From Ephydatia muelleri (taxonomy: Eukaryota; Porifera; Demospongiae; Spongillida; Spongillidae), in the NCBI GenBank assembly GCA_013339895.1, contig JABACO010000011.1, positions 8,383,046 through 8,447,045 on the forward strand: 64,000 bases of DNA, given 5' to 3'. Shown here piece by piece: positions 21,533-32,100 of the stretch. The translations under genes and the position numbers were made by a program. Every line of letters starts with the position of its first letter. The first letter of the stretch is position 1. The notes below the pieces were generated by a model, which was not told the DNA's origin, searched no databases, and saw nothing but the letters and a program-made list of their open reading frames with translations.

Positions 21533-21666
21533 AAGCCTTTACATGCAAGGAGTTCATGGGGTGAACAAATTTTGGAAGACCTTTCACCCCATAAACTCCT
21601 TGCATGTAAAGGCAGGATGACCAATTAAAACTGTGCCGCGGGGCACAGTTTTAATTGGTCATCCTG
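21533..21666. repeat. two adjacent perfect hairpins
   Basis: The first hairpin has CCTTTACATGCAAGGAGTT...AACTCCTTGCATGTAAAGG arms around a short centre (about 21,535-21,613). It is followed immediately by a second: CAGGATGACCAATTAAAACT...AGTTTTAATTGGTCATCCTG (about 21,612-21,666). They are probably small foldback elements, one inserted beside the other. Confidence 0.85.
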
Positions 21667-22530
21667 GACTAGCTCTATTATTTAGAATCTTTTTTTTCAC
21701 TTTCACCAGTTTTTAAATGTCTGCACCCTTCAGAATGGACTAGACAGGAAAATAAATTGGCTTCCCCTGTACAATTGTTTTTTCATCAAGATTGGTCCAA
21801 CCATTTAGAGAAACCAAAAGTTTAAACAGAAGTACATTTTGTAATATTGCAGGATTCATCAGCAGTACATCATGAATGCTATAGAAGAGCTTATGAAAAT
21901 GGCGAAGGGAACAGCCTCTGAAGAAAGAGTGGTGAGAGAATGATGTTGGACCTTTTGCACCTATTTCTGAACTGTTCACCGTCTGAAAGCAAACAGACCT
22001 CACGGTATACAACCAAGCCCTTTTTAAAAGTTGCCAATAGAACTATGTAGTGCCTTAATCAGGCTAAGTCTGTGCTGCATTCAGCAATTATGTGCATCAA
22101 GGGCTCAGTACTTACTCTTCCTATTCCCGACCTGTGTTGACCTCAGCTGAGGAGTGCATTGACCATCCTCAGTAAGCCAGGATGCTAGTGAAATGGCACT
22201 AATGTCAAACTCGAAATGGAGGAAGTTTATGAGAACTATATTCTTTGCTGTCTGTTTGACACATGAACATATGGGGATCACTTTTTTTTAATTCCATTTT
22301 TACTCCATATCAAGTGCTAGAAAGGCAAATTTGTGTTGGCATTAGTCAAGCTGCTGATATGATGAGGGTTGTCTGTGTTAAATGCTCTGCAGTTGTTATA
22401 ATAGGGTGTTGCCTCTACAGTGCTGTAGCATGCACATGCATGTAGCGATTCGATGGTTGGGATTATATCTTTGCTCACGTCCCTGCATGGCCTACCTACT
22501 CCCATAAATTACTCAGGAATATGGCCACAG
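21667..22530. other. intergenic stretch, no gene recognised
   Basis: Only short frames without domains. Confidence 0.55.
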
Positions 22531-22536
22531 AGAGTG

Positions 22537-22735
22537 AGGTGATAGGAGGAGGCTATATGTGGTGTTGGGAGGAGGCTATATGTGGTGATGGGAGGAGGCT
22601 ATATGTGGTGATGGGAGGAGGCTATATGTGGTGATGGGAGGAGGCTATATGGTCACAGATGTGGTGATGGGAGGAGGCCATATGTGGTGATGGGAGGAGG
22701 CTATATGATCGCAGATGTGGCAATGAGAGGTTAAT
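22537..22735. repeat. 23-bp minisatellite (GGGAGGAGGCTATATGTGGT type)
   Basis: About eight units. Related units, partly in reverse orientation, are at 31,940-32,090. Confidence 0.9.
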
Positions 22736-23513
22736 TGTACGCTAGAGTACTAACCAGAGAGTAGCTTGTAGGCCTTCTACAAGCTGTTCTCGAGTTACTC
22801 TTAACTAACTCTAACAGTTTCTATTGTGATCCACATGCACAGGTTTCAGGATTGAAGTATAAAATGACGCTAGAAGAGTTTAGTCTTTTCCCTCAAAACC
22901 AGCCACGCTAGGATTCAGTTTTTTTACTGTTTCATTTCAGATTTGTTTTCAATAATACATCACAGGCGAATTTGGGGGGGGGGGGGGGGGCGGCGGGTAG
23001 CGGGGGTATATCCCCTTCCCCCCCCCCCCCCCCGCCAAATATATCTCACTGACTAATTATTCATAACTCATAACTAGCGATACTGGTGTTTGACCGCTGT
23101 GCATTGTTATCAGCTATACATGTAGCACATGCACAGAGATAACTATGTCACGTGTGTGCCTCTATTAATAGCAAGTTTTCTACATTATCGAGTGTCTTCA
23201 GAGTCGAGCCGATCCATCTGTTTTTGATTACTGCATGCAACAGGTATAGGGCGATGTGTGACAATCGCAAGACTCGCAACAGCAAACGCAGCGATGCTCC
23301 AGCAGGAGTTGATATTAGGACGCTACTTTGCCCGGTAAAGAACAGCCACGTGCAAGTACACCAGCAGTTACCGCGTGTGCAGCCCCGGATCCAGCATAGC
23401 CTTGGGGGGGGGGGGGGGGGGCAGCCGCCCCCCCCATCGCGTATGAAATGCCGTATGGGGGGGGGTGGGGGGGGTGATCACTGCCAAAATTCCCACCCCC
23501 TATTCAATTATCA

Positions 23514-23554
<41 letters not shown>

Positions 23555-23758
23555 CAGTGAAGTGGAGGGGGGGGGGGGTGTTATGCAATGTTACAGATTG
23601 TGGCAAGGCAAGTCCAAGTTCCATTCCATACCAATCCCAATCTCATGCCATACCCGTTGGAAACCAATCCTTTTCCATTGTGGGCGTATAAACAAATGGC
23701 GTCATAAACGAATCAACGTTACGTCAGCGTACGTACGCGTCCAAAACAAAACATTTGA
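22736..23758. other. G/C homopolymer-rich stretch, no gene supported
   Basis: Long poly-G or poly-C runs occur at about 22,975-23,035, 23,403-23,480 and 23,514-23,580. A frame from 23,152 is open only because the runs encode glycine. GGGCGTATAAACAAAT at about 23,683 also occurs, inverted, at 23,850, inside the following palindrome. Confidence 0.6.
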
Positions 23759-25292
23759 TACAAAAATTGTTGTGCAATCGGGAAGTTAATTAAGAGTGAG
23801 CACACATTCAGAACAACTTTTTCTGTTTATACGCCCACATATGACGTTTATTTGTTTATACGCCCACAATGGAAAAGGATCGGGCATCTTAAATGCTGCA
23901 ATTCATTCTCTAACAGTTCTGCTAGCCAAGGGTTCGAGGAATGCATAACATAACGCTAGCACACAAATTCCTAACGCTAGCCAAAGATTTGCCCAACGCT
24001 AGCCATAGAAACCCCAACTCTAGCGAAAGAAACCGAAAGCTAAAGAAACCCTATTCACAAACGCTAGCCAAAGCTTTCTCAACGCTAGCCACAGGCTGAC
24101 GAGTAAGTAAATTCACATGTTATTGAGATAAAACATCGACCTAGTGCAGGTGCAACAAACGGCGTTCCCGGCCATAAATTCTGTCCCTATTTTAGTTGGG
24201 CCCACATTTTACGTAGAGATGTGATCCACCCGCTGCTGTGAAAATCTGGGTCTGGGTACGAGACTACGGCATGAATGAGCTCCATCCTACACATTTGGGT
24301 GATTATAATATGGACAGCAGACTCCCTCTTTCTGATTACGGCCCTTGCTTCCCTTGCTGCAGCAGATATTTATGACGGTTCGAAGGTATAGAGTAGATTC
24401 ATTTATTAGATAGATCTATGTATTGCAATTGTTCTTGTATGTATACATGTATATAGCCACTGTTAGTAAGAACATTCTCTTATAAAAAGTTAGCGGTACA
24501 TATTGCTAAATATAGGGATATTGTATCTGTACGTATCCTACGTACCGCTAACTTTTTATAAGAGAATGTTCTTACTAATAGTGGCTATATACATGTATAC
24601 ATACAAGAACAATTGCAATACATAGATCTATCTAATAAATGAATCTACTCTATACCTTCGAACCGTCATAAATATCTGCTGCAGCAAGGGAAGCAAGGGC
24701 CGTAATCAGAAAGAGGGAGTCTGCTGTCCATATTATAATCTCATATCCAGACCCAAATGTGTAGGATGGAGCTCATTCATGCCGTAGTCTCGTATCCAGA
24801 CCCAGATTTTCACAGCAGCGGGTGGATCACATCTCTACGTAAAAAGTGGGCCCAACAAAAATAGGGACAGAATTTATGGCCGGGAACGCCGTTTGTTGCA
24901 CCTGCACTAGGTCGATGTTTTATCTCAATAACATGTGAATTTACTTACTCGTCAGCCTGTGGCTAGCGTTGAGAAAGCTTTGGCTAGCGTTTGTGAATAG
25001 GATTTCTTTAGCTTTCGGTTTCTTTCGCTAGAGTTGGGGTTTCTATGGCTAGCGTTGGGCAAATCTTTGGCTAGCGTTAGGAATTTGTGTGCTAGCGTTA
25101 TGTTATGCATTCTCCGAACCCTTGGCTAGCAGAACTGTTAGAGAATGAATTGCAGCATTTAAGATGCCCGATCCTTTTCCATTGTGGGCGTATAAACAAA
25201 TAAACGTCATATGTGGGCGTATAAACAGAAAAAGTTGTTCTGAATGTGTGCTCACTCTTAATTAACTTCCCGATTGCACAACAATTTTTGTA
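23759..25292. mobile_element. 1.5-kb near-perfect palindrome (foldback element)
   Basis: The left arm 23,759-24,499 starts TACAAAAATTGTTGTGCAAT. The right arm 24,542-25,292 ends ATTGCACAACAATTTTTGTA. The arms match with few differences around a 42-base centre. Each arm holds several AACGCTAGCC motifs, the phrase GTGGGCGTATAAAC and a TATAAAAAGTTAGCGGTAC inner end. No protein is encoded. The structure suggests a large foldback or MITE-like DNA transposon. A clear target duplication was not found. Confidence 0.85.
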
Positions 25293-25844
25293 CAGAGTGC
25301 ATTAGGCGGTATGGTAATCTACGAAAGTTTTCAGGCCAAGGTGTGTATATCAATTGATGGGTGATTCTGAATGGAAACTGCAGTACAATTCTTTTATATG
25401 CTTTAGGTTGTTGAAAAACACAACGACAATGCAAAGAGGGCGTACTTTTCTAGCAATAAATGGAATGCCTCCATGGACATCATCAGAACAGAAGCCAGGA
25501 TTGACTACTTATGAAAGGATGCTACATCGAAAAGGCATTACACCAAGCACAATGATTAATATTGGCTCCATGGAGGCATTCAGGCTGTAAGAAGATCTTG
25601 GAGGAATACAACACAACCAGATACCTGCACCACTCCTCCCTCATCCTCATCATCTAGCACCACCTCTCCTTCCTCCTCCACCTGCACACACACATAGTGT
25701 ATTGTGTGCGTTTGTACTGTTGTCTCATAAATTAGATGTTAAATGGGTCCTTCACATCATTTCTGATTGACTGATAACATTGCTTAGTGAAATTAGCATT
25801 TGGGGAGGATCCCCAGATCCACAGTGTAGTTAAAATATTCTCTA
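25293..25844. other. intergenic stretch with a small inverted repeat
   Basis: GAATGCCTCCATGGA (25,463-25,477) is repeated inverted at 25,567-25,581, within a 78-codon plus-strand frame (25,354-25,590) that has no recognised domain. It is followed by a CCTCCTCCA-rich tract. Confidence 0.5.
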
Positions 25845-26038
25845 TGAGAAACTTGGTGGGATATAGAACTTAAAGGCAAAGGTGGTGTAAAAAAGGAAGG
25901 GAACAAGGTAGCGTGAACACATGAACAACGTAATGTTCTACAATGTGTGCTACACTCTAAATATAGGACTACTCCGTTTTTCCTTATCATTAACCCTTTT
26001 CTCCTTGCTTTTGATATCACTATTGCCTCATAGTTACT
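25845..26038. mobile_element. hairpin MITE, family 1, copy 2 (diverged)
   Basis: The left arm TTCTCTATGAGAAACTTGGT and GGTGTAAAAAAGG, and the right arm CTCCTTGCTTTTGATATCAC, correspond to the 6,969-7,248 hairpin with more differences. The inverted symmetry is weaker, suggesting an older copy. Confidence 0.65.
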
Positions 26039-27320
26039 ATTGACCAAAGATAGTCAACCCTAATCGTATGCACATTAGGGCATTTCTAACAATACAGATA
26101 CACATCTGATACCTATAAGCTCCCACAAGAAGTACCAGTACCTGTATATACATGTAGTCCCTTGATTGCATAATGCACGCCCACATCACACCACGTACAA
26201 ATGTAGTAAGAGTAGGTAGCTTTGTGTACATGTACGACACACCTTTGAGTGGCCTTAACTTTTCGCTGAATGAACATGTTCAGGACTCTGACAATACGTT
26301 GTCTTTTAGCAGCCCGTTCCTTTTGAGGCTCTGGTTTGTAGCTTGCTTGAGGGTGATGCTGACCACCAACTTGATGTACCCAGACCCTCGTATAACTCCC
26401 TACGTAGCGTATATGCCGGGAGTGCAGGAAAGTTTGGCGGCCAAGTTTTTTTGTGTCCCCAGAAGGGACAACAGAATGGATACAACAGATTAGGGACGCC
26501 ACAGAACACAACATGGGTTAGGGTTATGAACTATTAGCGACAAGGTGCAAAGTGGAGGGGGGTTAACGACCCCGATGGACCTATCTAAGTTAACTTATAC
26601 TAGTACTATACCCAAAAGAACGAAAGCCACCTATATGATTCCAGCAATTATTATTCTAACAACTATTAGGAAAACCATAGATACTAGAGTAATATTAATT
26701 GGGAAAACAAACCTTTCTCGACTTTAGTCAGAGTAGTAAACGGCTCGTACGATGGTCCTTGTGTAATGAAATCCAAAAGGAGCGCACCGTCAAGAGAAGA
26801 ACTGTTCACACGCCAGTAGTCTAGATAGTAGGAACGTCAGTTGAGTCAGGACGCATGCACATACGATATCCGGCCGTAACAATAACATAGTTAAATAACC
26901 TCTGGAAGGCAGGGGCACGAGTTACAATCTAACTCGTATGCATGCGTATGGTTAGATCACTAAAATCGACGATAGCCTTAGTTTGGCAGGATTTATGTAA
27001 AAGCAATGGCCTCACCTAACTTCCCTACCATACAGACGTACAATTAATTAATTAAAAGGCGAAAACAATAATATATATTTTAAAATTAATTAGCTGTTTT
27101 AATAACGTGATAAATCTCTAAAGTGTCTGATGAGTTTAACGGTGAAATCAGAATTTTTAAATCTCAATTCTAAGCCGAGTTATGCACTGATGTCCACAAT
27201 TTCTGGACATGCGCGTCACGTACATGTACTAAGACTGAGAACAAGAAGGCCGTGGAATGGTATAGGTTATGTTATGAACGTCTGAGACTGAGCACTCTTA
27301 AAATGTAGCACTGAATTGTT
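26039..27320. other. stretch without recognised gene
   Basis: Overlapping frames on both strands at 26,113-26,540 have no motifs. The 26,550-27,320 part is AT-rich and shows nothing I can name. The left end of the following Ginger1 element must lie here but was not located. Confidence 0.45.
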
Positions 27321-27540
27321 TTCTTTTGCATGTGTCAGTATAGTAAGAAATTACATTGCAAGTACTTCATGCAGGAATACGTTAAACAGAAAAGATGTGA
27401 AGTAACGCTGGAGTGGGTACAGTCGTATCTAAAGGACAGGACGTACCCATTATGCGCTACAGAGTCAGAGAAGCGGCTGATACGATCGCGCGAAAGCGTT
27501 CGAAAGACTTCTCGCTAAGCCATACGATGTTCTGCTATAT

Positions 27541-27714
27541 GTGGGAGGGAAGAACGAAGATGCAAGAGTGGTGCTTTTTACAGAAGAAGATAGAATTAAG
27601 GCGTTTTCGGAATGTCACGCGTCCAAAAGTGGAGGCCATCAGGGAAGAGACCGCACCGAAGATAAATTGAGGCACTACTACTGGTCGCACGTGCATCTGG
27701 ACATAAGTCATTGG
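27541..27714 (+). CDS. Ginger1-OTU exon: N-terminal part of the zinc finger
   Basis: The frame reads GGKNEDARVVLFTEEDRIKA, then CHASKSGGHQGRDRTEDKLR and HYYWSHVHLDISHW, ending at a GTAAGT donor. The two histidines of the HHCC finger and the Y-Y-W (YPYY-like) motif are here; the cysteines are in the next exon. Upstream coding (27,330-27,540) is present but lies in other frames. Confidence 0.7.
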
Positions 27715-27840
27715 GTAAGTGCATGCATGCATACATATACATGTACCATCAATACTCACACACACATCACACACACTGTATACACGTATACTGTGCATGT
27801 ACATGCATTATTAGTCATTTGTGTAATATATGTACCTCGT

Positions 27841-29001
27841 CAGGGGCGGATACAGGATTTTGTGTTAGGGGGGGCTTACAGGGATGGGAATGGGGGCGTG
27901 CCCCTCCAAACTTGCCAGGGTGTCTGGGAAAGCGCAGTAAGCACCGCCCCCAAACCCTAGCCACTGGGTTTTTGTTTTTGCACTTTTGGAAATTATAAAA
28001 CATGTACTCACGGATACAAATGATACCTATTACAACAGTCACACTTCACAAATAGGGTCAATTAGAAGCATCCTCCGAGCGTATTTTCGACTATAGCTGT
28101 CAATGATAGCATCAATATTAAGTTCAATATCTTTGTGCACATACAATAACATTAACGCTATCTTCTCCCATAGTGCTGCGATAGACATTTTTAATAAATC
28201 TCAAACTCTTTCCACTCCACTTGACGTTACACAGGTCAATAGTAGTAGCTTAACCGATTAACGCTGGAATAAACTAAAGTAGAATTGTCCAAAATCAACT
28301 AAATGAGCTAGCAGAGGAATGTTAGGTAGCAGGAAAGGGGGTTTCAACAATATTAAATGAAGCCGTGAACGTGAATAACTTCTAATTGGTGTAATGTTTC
28401 AAAGAATTCTTTGGGAACATGGTAGGGATGCATTTCTGTCTGCTATGGTTGTGACAAGAGAGTTTGGTTTAATAGAGGAATTATTACAGATGGTTTTCCA
28501 AAGCGCAATCTCTTGATGAAATGCTTGTGGAAAAGGCAGATCATCACTATAAAACTTTGCCAAATCAGGGTCTGGAAGGCACTCAAGAGTGGACTCTGCT
28601 TTCTTCGCTACAAAATGAATTTTGTAAAGTCTCGCTCGTATGATTAATGATTCATTGGCACATACACTTTTTGCTCGCCGCAAACACTCAGCAATAGTCA
28701 GCTGACTCTTAGCCATGGGATCCGGATGACGGCGATCTACTACTTTCCTGACGGCAATTGAAACTCGCAATGTACGAACTGAACGCTCAAAAGCACAATA
28801 GAAAAAGGGCCACGTGTCAGGGGTGATATTTAACACGCACAACAGGTCAAGGTCTGCACGAGCTACGACAGTGCGTCGCTGATGACATGTAATTAAATTC
28901 ATTACAATGGACAGGAGGCGTATCCTTATTAGTTAGGGGGGGCATAGGCCGGTTTACCCCTCCCCCCCCCCCCCCCCCCCCCCCCCGTGTATCCGCCACT
29001 G
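27841..29001 (-). mobile_element. hAT-like element inserted in the Ginger1-OTU intron
   Basis: The inverted ends are CAGGGGCGGATACAGG at 27,841 and GTGTATCCGCCACTG ending at 29,001. CTCGT flanks both sides (27,836-27,840 and 29,002-29,006), a 5-bp target duplication as seen in some hAT lineages. On the minus strand it keeps parts of a ZMYM1/TTF-type hAT transposase. At 1.16 kb it is too short to be autonomous. Confidence 0.75.
28399..28902 (-). CDS. hAT transposase fragment (internal part)
   Basis: A 167-codon frame including RSVRTLRVSIAVRKVV and KFYSDDLPFPQAFHQEIALW. The DDLP...EIALWK block resembles the region before the C-terminal domain in ZMYM1-like/TTF-type hAT transposases. A matching C-terminal piece (KYARRMLLIDP) is readable at about 28,200-28,040, in the same orientation but another frame. 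It is a decayed transposase; no start codon is assigned. Confidence 0.55.
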   Translation of the reverse strand: MNLITCHQRRTVVARADLDLLCVLNITPDTWPFFYCAFERSVRTLRVSIAVRKVVDRRHPDPMAKSQLTIAECLRRAKSVCANESLIIRARLYKIHFVAKKAESTLECLPDPDLAKFYSDDLPFPQAFHQEIALWKTICNNSSIKPNSLVTTIADRNASLPCSQRIL

Positions 29002-29030
29002 CTCGTGCACCTTAAATTGGCCGGTCTAAG

Positions 29031-29101
29031 ATGTGCAATGTTTTGGATGTGTTGTTGTATTCAACACCATTCTATATAGCACATCCCAAAACATTGCACA
29101 T
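29031..29101. repeat. 22-bp-arm hairpin
   Basis: GATGTGCAATGTTTTGGATG and its complement CATCCCAAAACATTGCACAT flank a 27-base loop in the intron downstream of the hAT element. Confidence 0.8.
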
Positions 29102-29230
29102 TATCCAGAGGTCCTAAGACAGGTCAAGGTGAGGCCTTAGAAAAAGGACTATGATAACTTTCTCATGTGGATAACATAAGTATGAGAGGTAAATACTGTG
29201 TTTGGATTGCTGCACAAATTCTCCATGCAG

Positions 29231-29536
29231 GTGACCGAATGTGATTCATGTCAAAGAACCAACCATTCAATCAAAGCCCCACACCTGCCATTGCAGCCCA
29301 TCCCCATAACTGGCCTGTGGAACCTCTGGGGTGTGGATTTGATTGGTCCACTAACATTAACACCACGTGGCAATCGGTACATAATTGTTGCAACAGACTA
29401 CTTTTCGAAATGGCCAGAAGCTGCACCATTGCAAAACAAAGAAGCTACAACAGTGGCGCACTTTATGTACTCTTTGTACTGCCAATTTGGAGCATCAGAC
29501 ATAATCACTGACCAGGGCAGGGAGTTTATCAACGAG
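29231..29536 (+). CDS. Ginger1-OTU exon: zinc-finger cysteines and first part of DDE core
   Basis: After a CATGCAG acceptor the exon reads VTECDSCQRTNHSIKA, then LWGVDLIGPLTL, YFSKWPEAAPL and ASDIITDQGREFINE before GTAACA. It supplies the C-x2-C of the HHCC finger, the first catalytic Asp (GVDLIGP) and the second (TDQG). It is a single clean frame of 102 codons. Confidence 0.75.
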
Positions 29537-29785
29537 GTAACATTTGATTAAGTGACACGACTTCAGCAATGTTATAGTCACACACAGCTCATTCCACAGA
29601 TCACATTCACCTGAGATGCAGCTGCACCTTCATATACACCCCCAAGTTCCCACACCATGCCATCCTTATATGATGTACATTTCTAAGCACTTCAATCCAT
29701 ATATATAAATGACACACTCTGGATCTCATTCCACAAAGCTGCAGAAAAGTGTATTTGCGTTTCAAGTGATGAACTTTTCATGCAG

Positions 29786-30194
29786 GTTGTTGACTGCCTT
29801 GCAAGGAATTTGAAATCGATCATCGAATGACGTCAGCCTATCATCCACAATCTAATGGATTATGTGAAAGAATGAACCAAACAATAATAAGGTACCTCAT
29901 GCTCTTTCCTATTGCAACTGTGCTGAACAGACTTTTTATAAACAGATCACTGGAAAGGTGTGTGAATGATTGCTTGGATGAGTGGGACCAATCAATCGAG
30001 TCAGTTTTGCTTGCAATACGGACCTCTCCACAGTCATCTACAAAATTTTCACTGTACGAAGTTGCATATGGGAGAAAGTTACTTTCCCAATAGAACATGT
30101 TATGAGGTCAGAGTACACAGTTCCAGCAGATGACAGTTCTAGAGATGAAATGCATCAGCAAATGTTATTACATCGATCCAAGATAACACAACAG
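29786..30194 (+). CDS. Ginger1-OTU exons: catalytic Glu and end of DDE core
   Basis: Two exons (29,786-29,891 and 29,946-30,194) separated by a 54-base intron. MTSAYHPQSNGLCERMNQTI contains the catalytic Glu helix. SIESVLLAIRTSPQSSTKFS and YEVAYGRK match the conserved end of the core. Part of the following region reads in a different frame (RSEYTVPADDSSRDEMHQQM). Confidence 0.65.
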
Positions 30195-30255
30195 GTTAGT
30201 TCAATTTGAATGCAGAGTTGAATGCTCTCCTGACACATGTTCATGGCCTATATAG

Positions 30256-30600
30256 GTTAAAGGTAACATAATCAAGGCCCAAAACAGTCAGATAGCCACT
30301 GATCTCAAGAGGAAAGGCAAAATTGATATCAAATCACATGTATCAGTGGGGGACAATGTTCTGGTACGCAATAGACGACAGGAAAGCCGAATGGGAGGAA
30401 AGCTCACGAGAAAATATTTGGGGCCTTTTACTGTGAAAACCATATCTGACAAAGGCCAGGTAAATTTCGGTGCATGCATTTTAATTTTGTATGAATGCAA
30501 GTTTAATCGATACAAAGGTTGGTCTGATCAATAATGAAGGGAAGAACTTGAAGACAAAACAATCAATTAGGATCATAAAGAAGTACATAAAATCTAAGAG
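30256..30600 (+). CDS. Ginger1-OTU exons: GPY/F domain
   Basis: The exon 30,256-30,459 reads VKGNIIKAQNS, then VSVGDNVLVRNRRQ and LTRKYLGPFTVKTIS, the GPF form of the GPY/F signature. The next piece, from about 30,518, continues INNEGKNLKTKQSIRIIKKY, ending in a basic stretch. Confidence 0.7.
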
Positions 30601-30689
30601 CTGTAGTTCTACTGTGCATGGTTAGTTACCATACATTGACAATGGATGTAAATATGACATGTTCCATAATCATAACATGAGCAGGGAAA

Positions 30690-30835
30690 TGTACTGAGAG
30701 CATTACCAGCCCACCAGAACAGCTACTTCCTATCACTCCCAACCCACCAGAATAGCTACTTCCTGTCACTACCATCCCACCAGACCAGCTACTTCCTGTC
30801 ACTACCAGCCCACCAGAACAGCTAGTTCCTGGTAA
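30690..30835. repeat. 33-bp tandem repeat in a Ginger1 intron
   Basis: Four units of CCCACCAGAACAGCTACTTC plus CTGTCACTACCAG. It is a multiple of 3 and open on the minus strand as an 11-residue Ser/Gly repeat; no gene is implied. Confidence 0.85.
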
Positions 30836-30893
30836 CTGTCTTAATATATTGTACAACATAAGGTCTAGCATATAACTGATTTATTTGCTTCAG

Positions 30894-31744
30894 AAATCAG
30901 CAGTTATGCAGCTCAAGGAAAAAATGTATTGGAAACAGCTATAGATGATGGTTCCATACCTAAAAGTGAGTTATTGCAAAACAAAACATTTGTGTGCATA
31001 AATTAATTTCTCTATTCACAAAGAGTCTGATGAAAAAAAGCAGCTATATCCTGCAACAGATTTTTATGATGTTGTAACAAGTCATTCTGCCAGCAAAGAA
31101 AATGGTCACAAAGTTTTGATGAACAACATTCGAAATTTTGATTTGGAACTGCGTCGAAATGTGCCTGGCGATGGTAACTGCTTGTTTGCTGCAGTTTGTG
31201 ACCAATTGCTAAGAATTCATAGGAGAAAGCGCCACATCATTTTGAGAAGAGAGGTTGTTGACTTCATGACCAGCAACCCATACACAGTATGTGGATACAT
31301 TTAAATCATTTCTTACATTTTTGTTCTTTATTTAAGCCTGATGGCAGCCACCTATTCAGCTTTGTTACATCTGCTCCTACATGGGAGGCATATATCTCAA
31401 ACATGGCTAAACCAGGAACATGGGGAACACACCTAGAACTTCAGGCAATAGCGACAATGCTAGATGTCACCTTTTGCATTATCACTAGCAGCAGCTCAAT
31501 GGAAAGATTCTGCTGCAAATGATGCTACATTGCTTCTAGGTTGTAAATGGAATTCCACTTTTACAGCTTAGCTCCATCCCAGTCCAGAGTATCAGACAAG
31601 ATACATTTCAGAAGTGCAGCACAGGAGGTGATATGCAGTAGTGCATCTACCTCAGTGACTGGCAATGCAGCCGACTGTGGTAAGCCTATTAAAAAAAAAA
31701 CTCACTTTCATCAATGTATCACCAGGGCACAATTACAAATCTGA
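30894..31744 (+). CDS. OTU-type cysteine protease exons of Ginger1
   Basis: The exons 30,894-30,965 and 31,024-31,286 and the segment from 31,337 encode a linker (ISSYAAQGKNVLETAIDDGS) and then the OTU domain. The N-terminal catalytic block is RRNVPGDGNCLFAAVCDQLL, with Asp and Cys in D-G-N-C. The middle is PGTWGTHLELQAIATML, and a distal aromatic-His segment is readable as EFHFYSLAP. OTU enzymes cleave ubiquitin chains; in Ginger1 the role is unknown. The final part crosses frame changes and the 3' end (about 31,744) is approximate. Confidence 0.7.
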
Positions 31745-31939
31745 AGTATTAACAGCCTCATCAGATGGTTTGTTTCTTACCAGTAGCTCTATATAAATCA
31801 GAGGCAAAAAATATTTTTGCACCAATCAAATTGCTGTCTATACAGACATGCTGATGAAATCAGGAGATTCCTTTTGGGTGACTACTTCTGAATTCATCGA
31901 TCGATTGAAAGGCGCATGGATTGGTGATCGTGTGAGTGA

Positions 31940-32090
31940 GGAGGAGGTTATATGGCCACAGATGTGGTGATGGGAGAAGGCTATGTGCCAGAGTACTCAC
32001 ACCTCTTCTAGAGTCCATCACCACATATATGTGGCCATATAGCCTCCTCCCATTACCACACCTGTGACCATATAGCCTCCTCCCATTACC
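31940..32090. repeat. minisatellite units in both orientations
   Basis: GATGTGGTGATGGGAGAAGG on one side and CCATATAGCCTCCTCCCATT units on the other, related to the array at 22,537-22,735. Confidence 0.8.
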
Positions 32091-32100
32091 TCGATACCTG

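Larger units (their letters stand above)
27330..31744 (+). mobile_element. Ginger1-type DNA transposon with OTU protease
   Basis: Plus-strand exons encode a complete set of Ginger1 parts: an HHCC zinc finger (H-x6-H in CHASKSGGHQGRD, C-x2-C in ECDSCQ), a DDE core (WGVDLIGP, ITDQGREF, NGLCERMN), a GPY/F motif (KYLGPFTVK) and an OTU-type cysteine protease (PGDGNCLFAAV). Multiple introns and the protease fusion distinguish it from an LTR retrotransposon. Ginger1 with OTU is a described architecture. Ends and target duplication were not found. A hAT-like element sits in the first intron, and several exons change frame, so it is probably inactive. Confidence 0.75.

Noticed and set aside
23152-23691. 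179-codon Gly-rich frame
   Set aside because: Open only through poly-G runs; no conserved motif.
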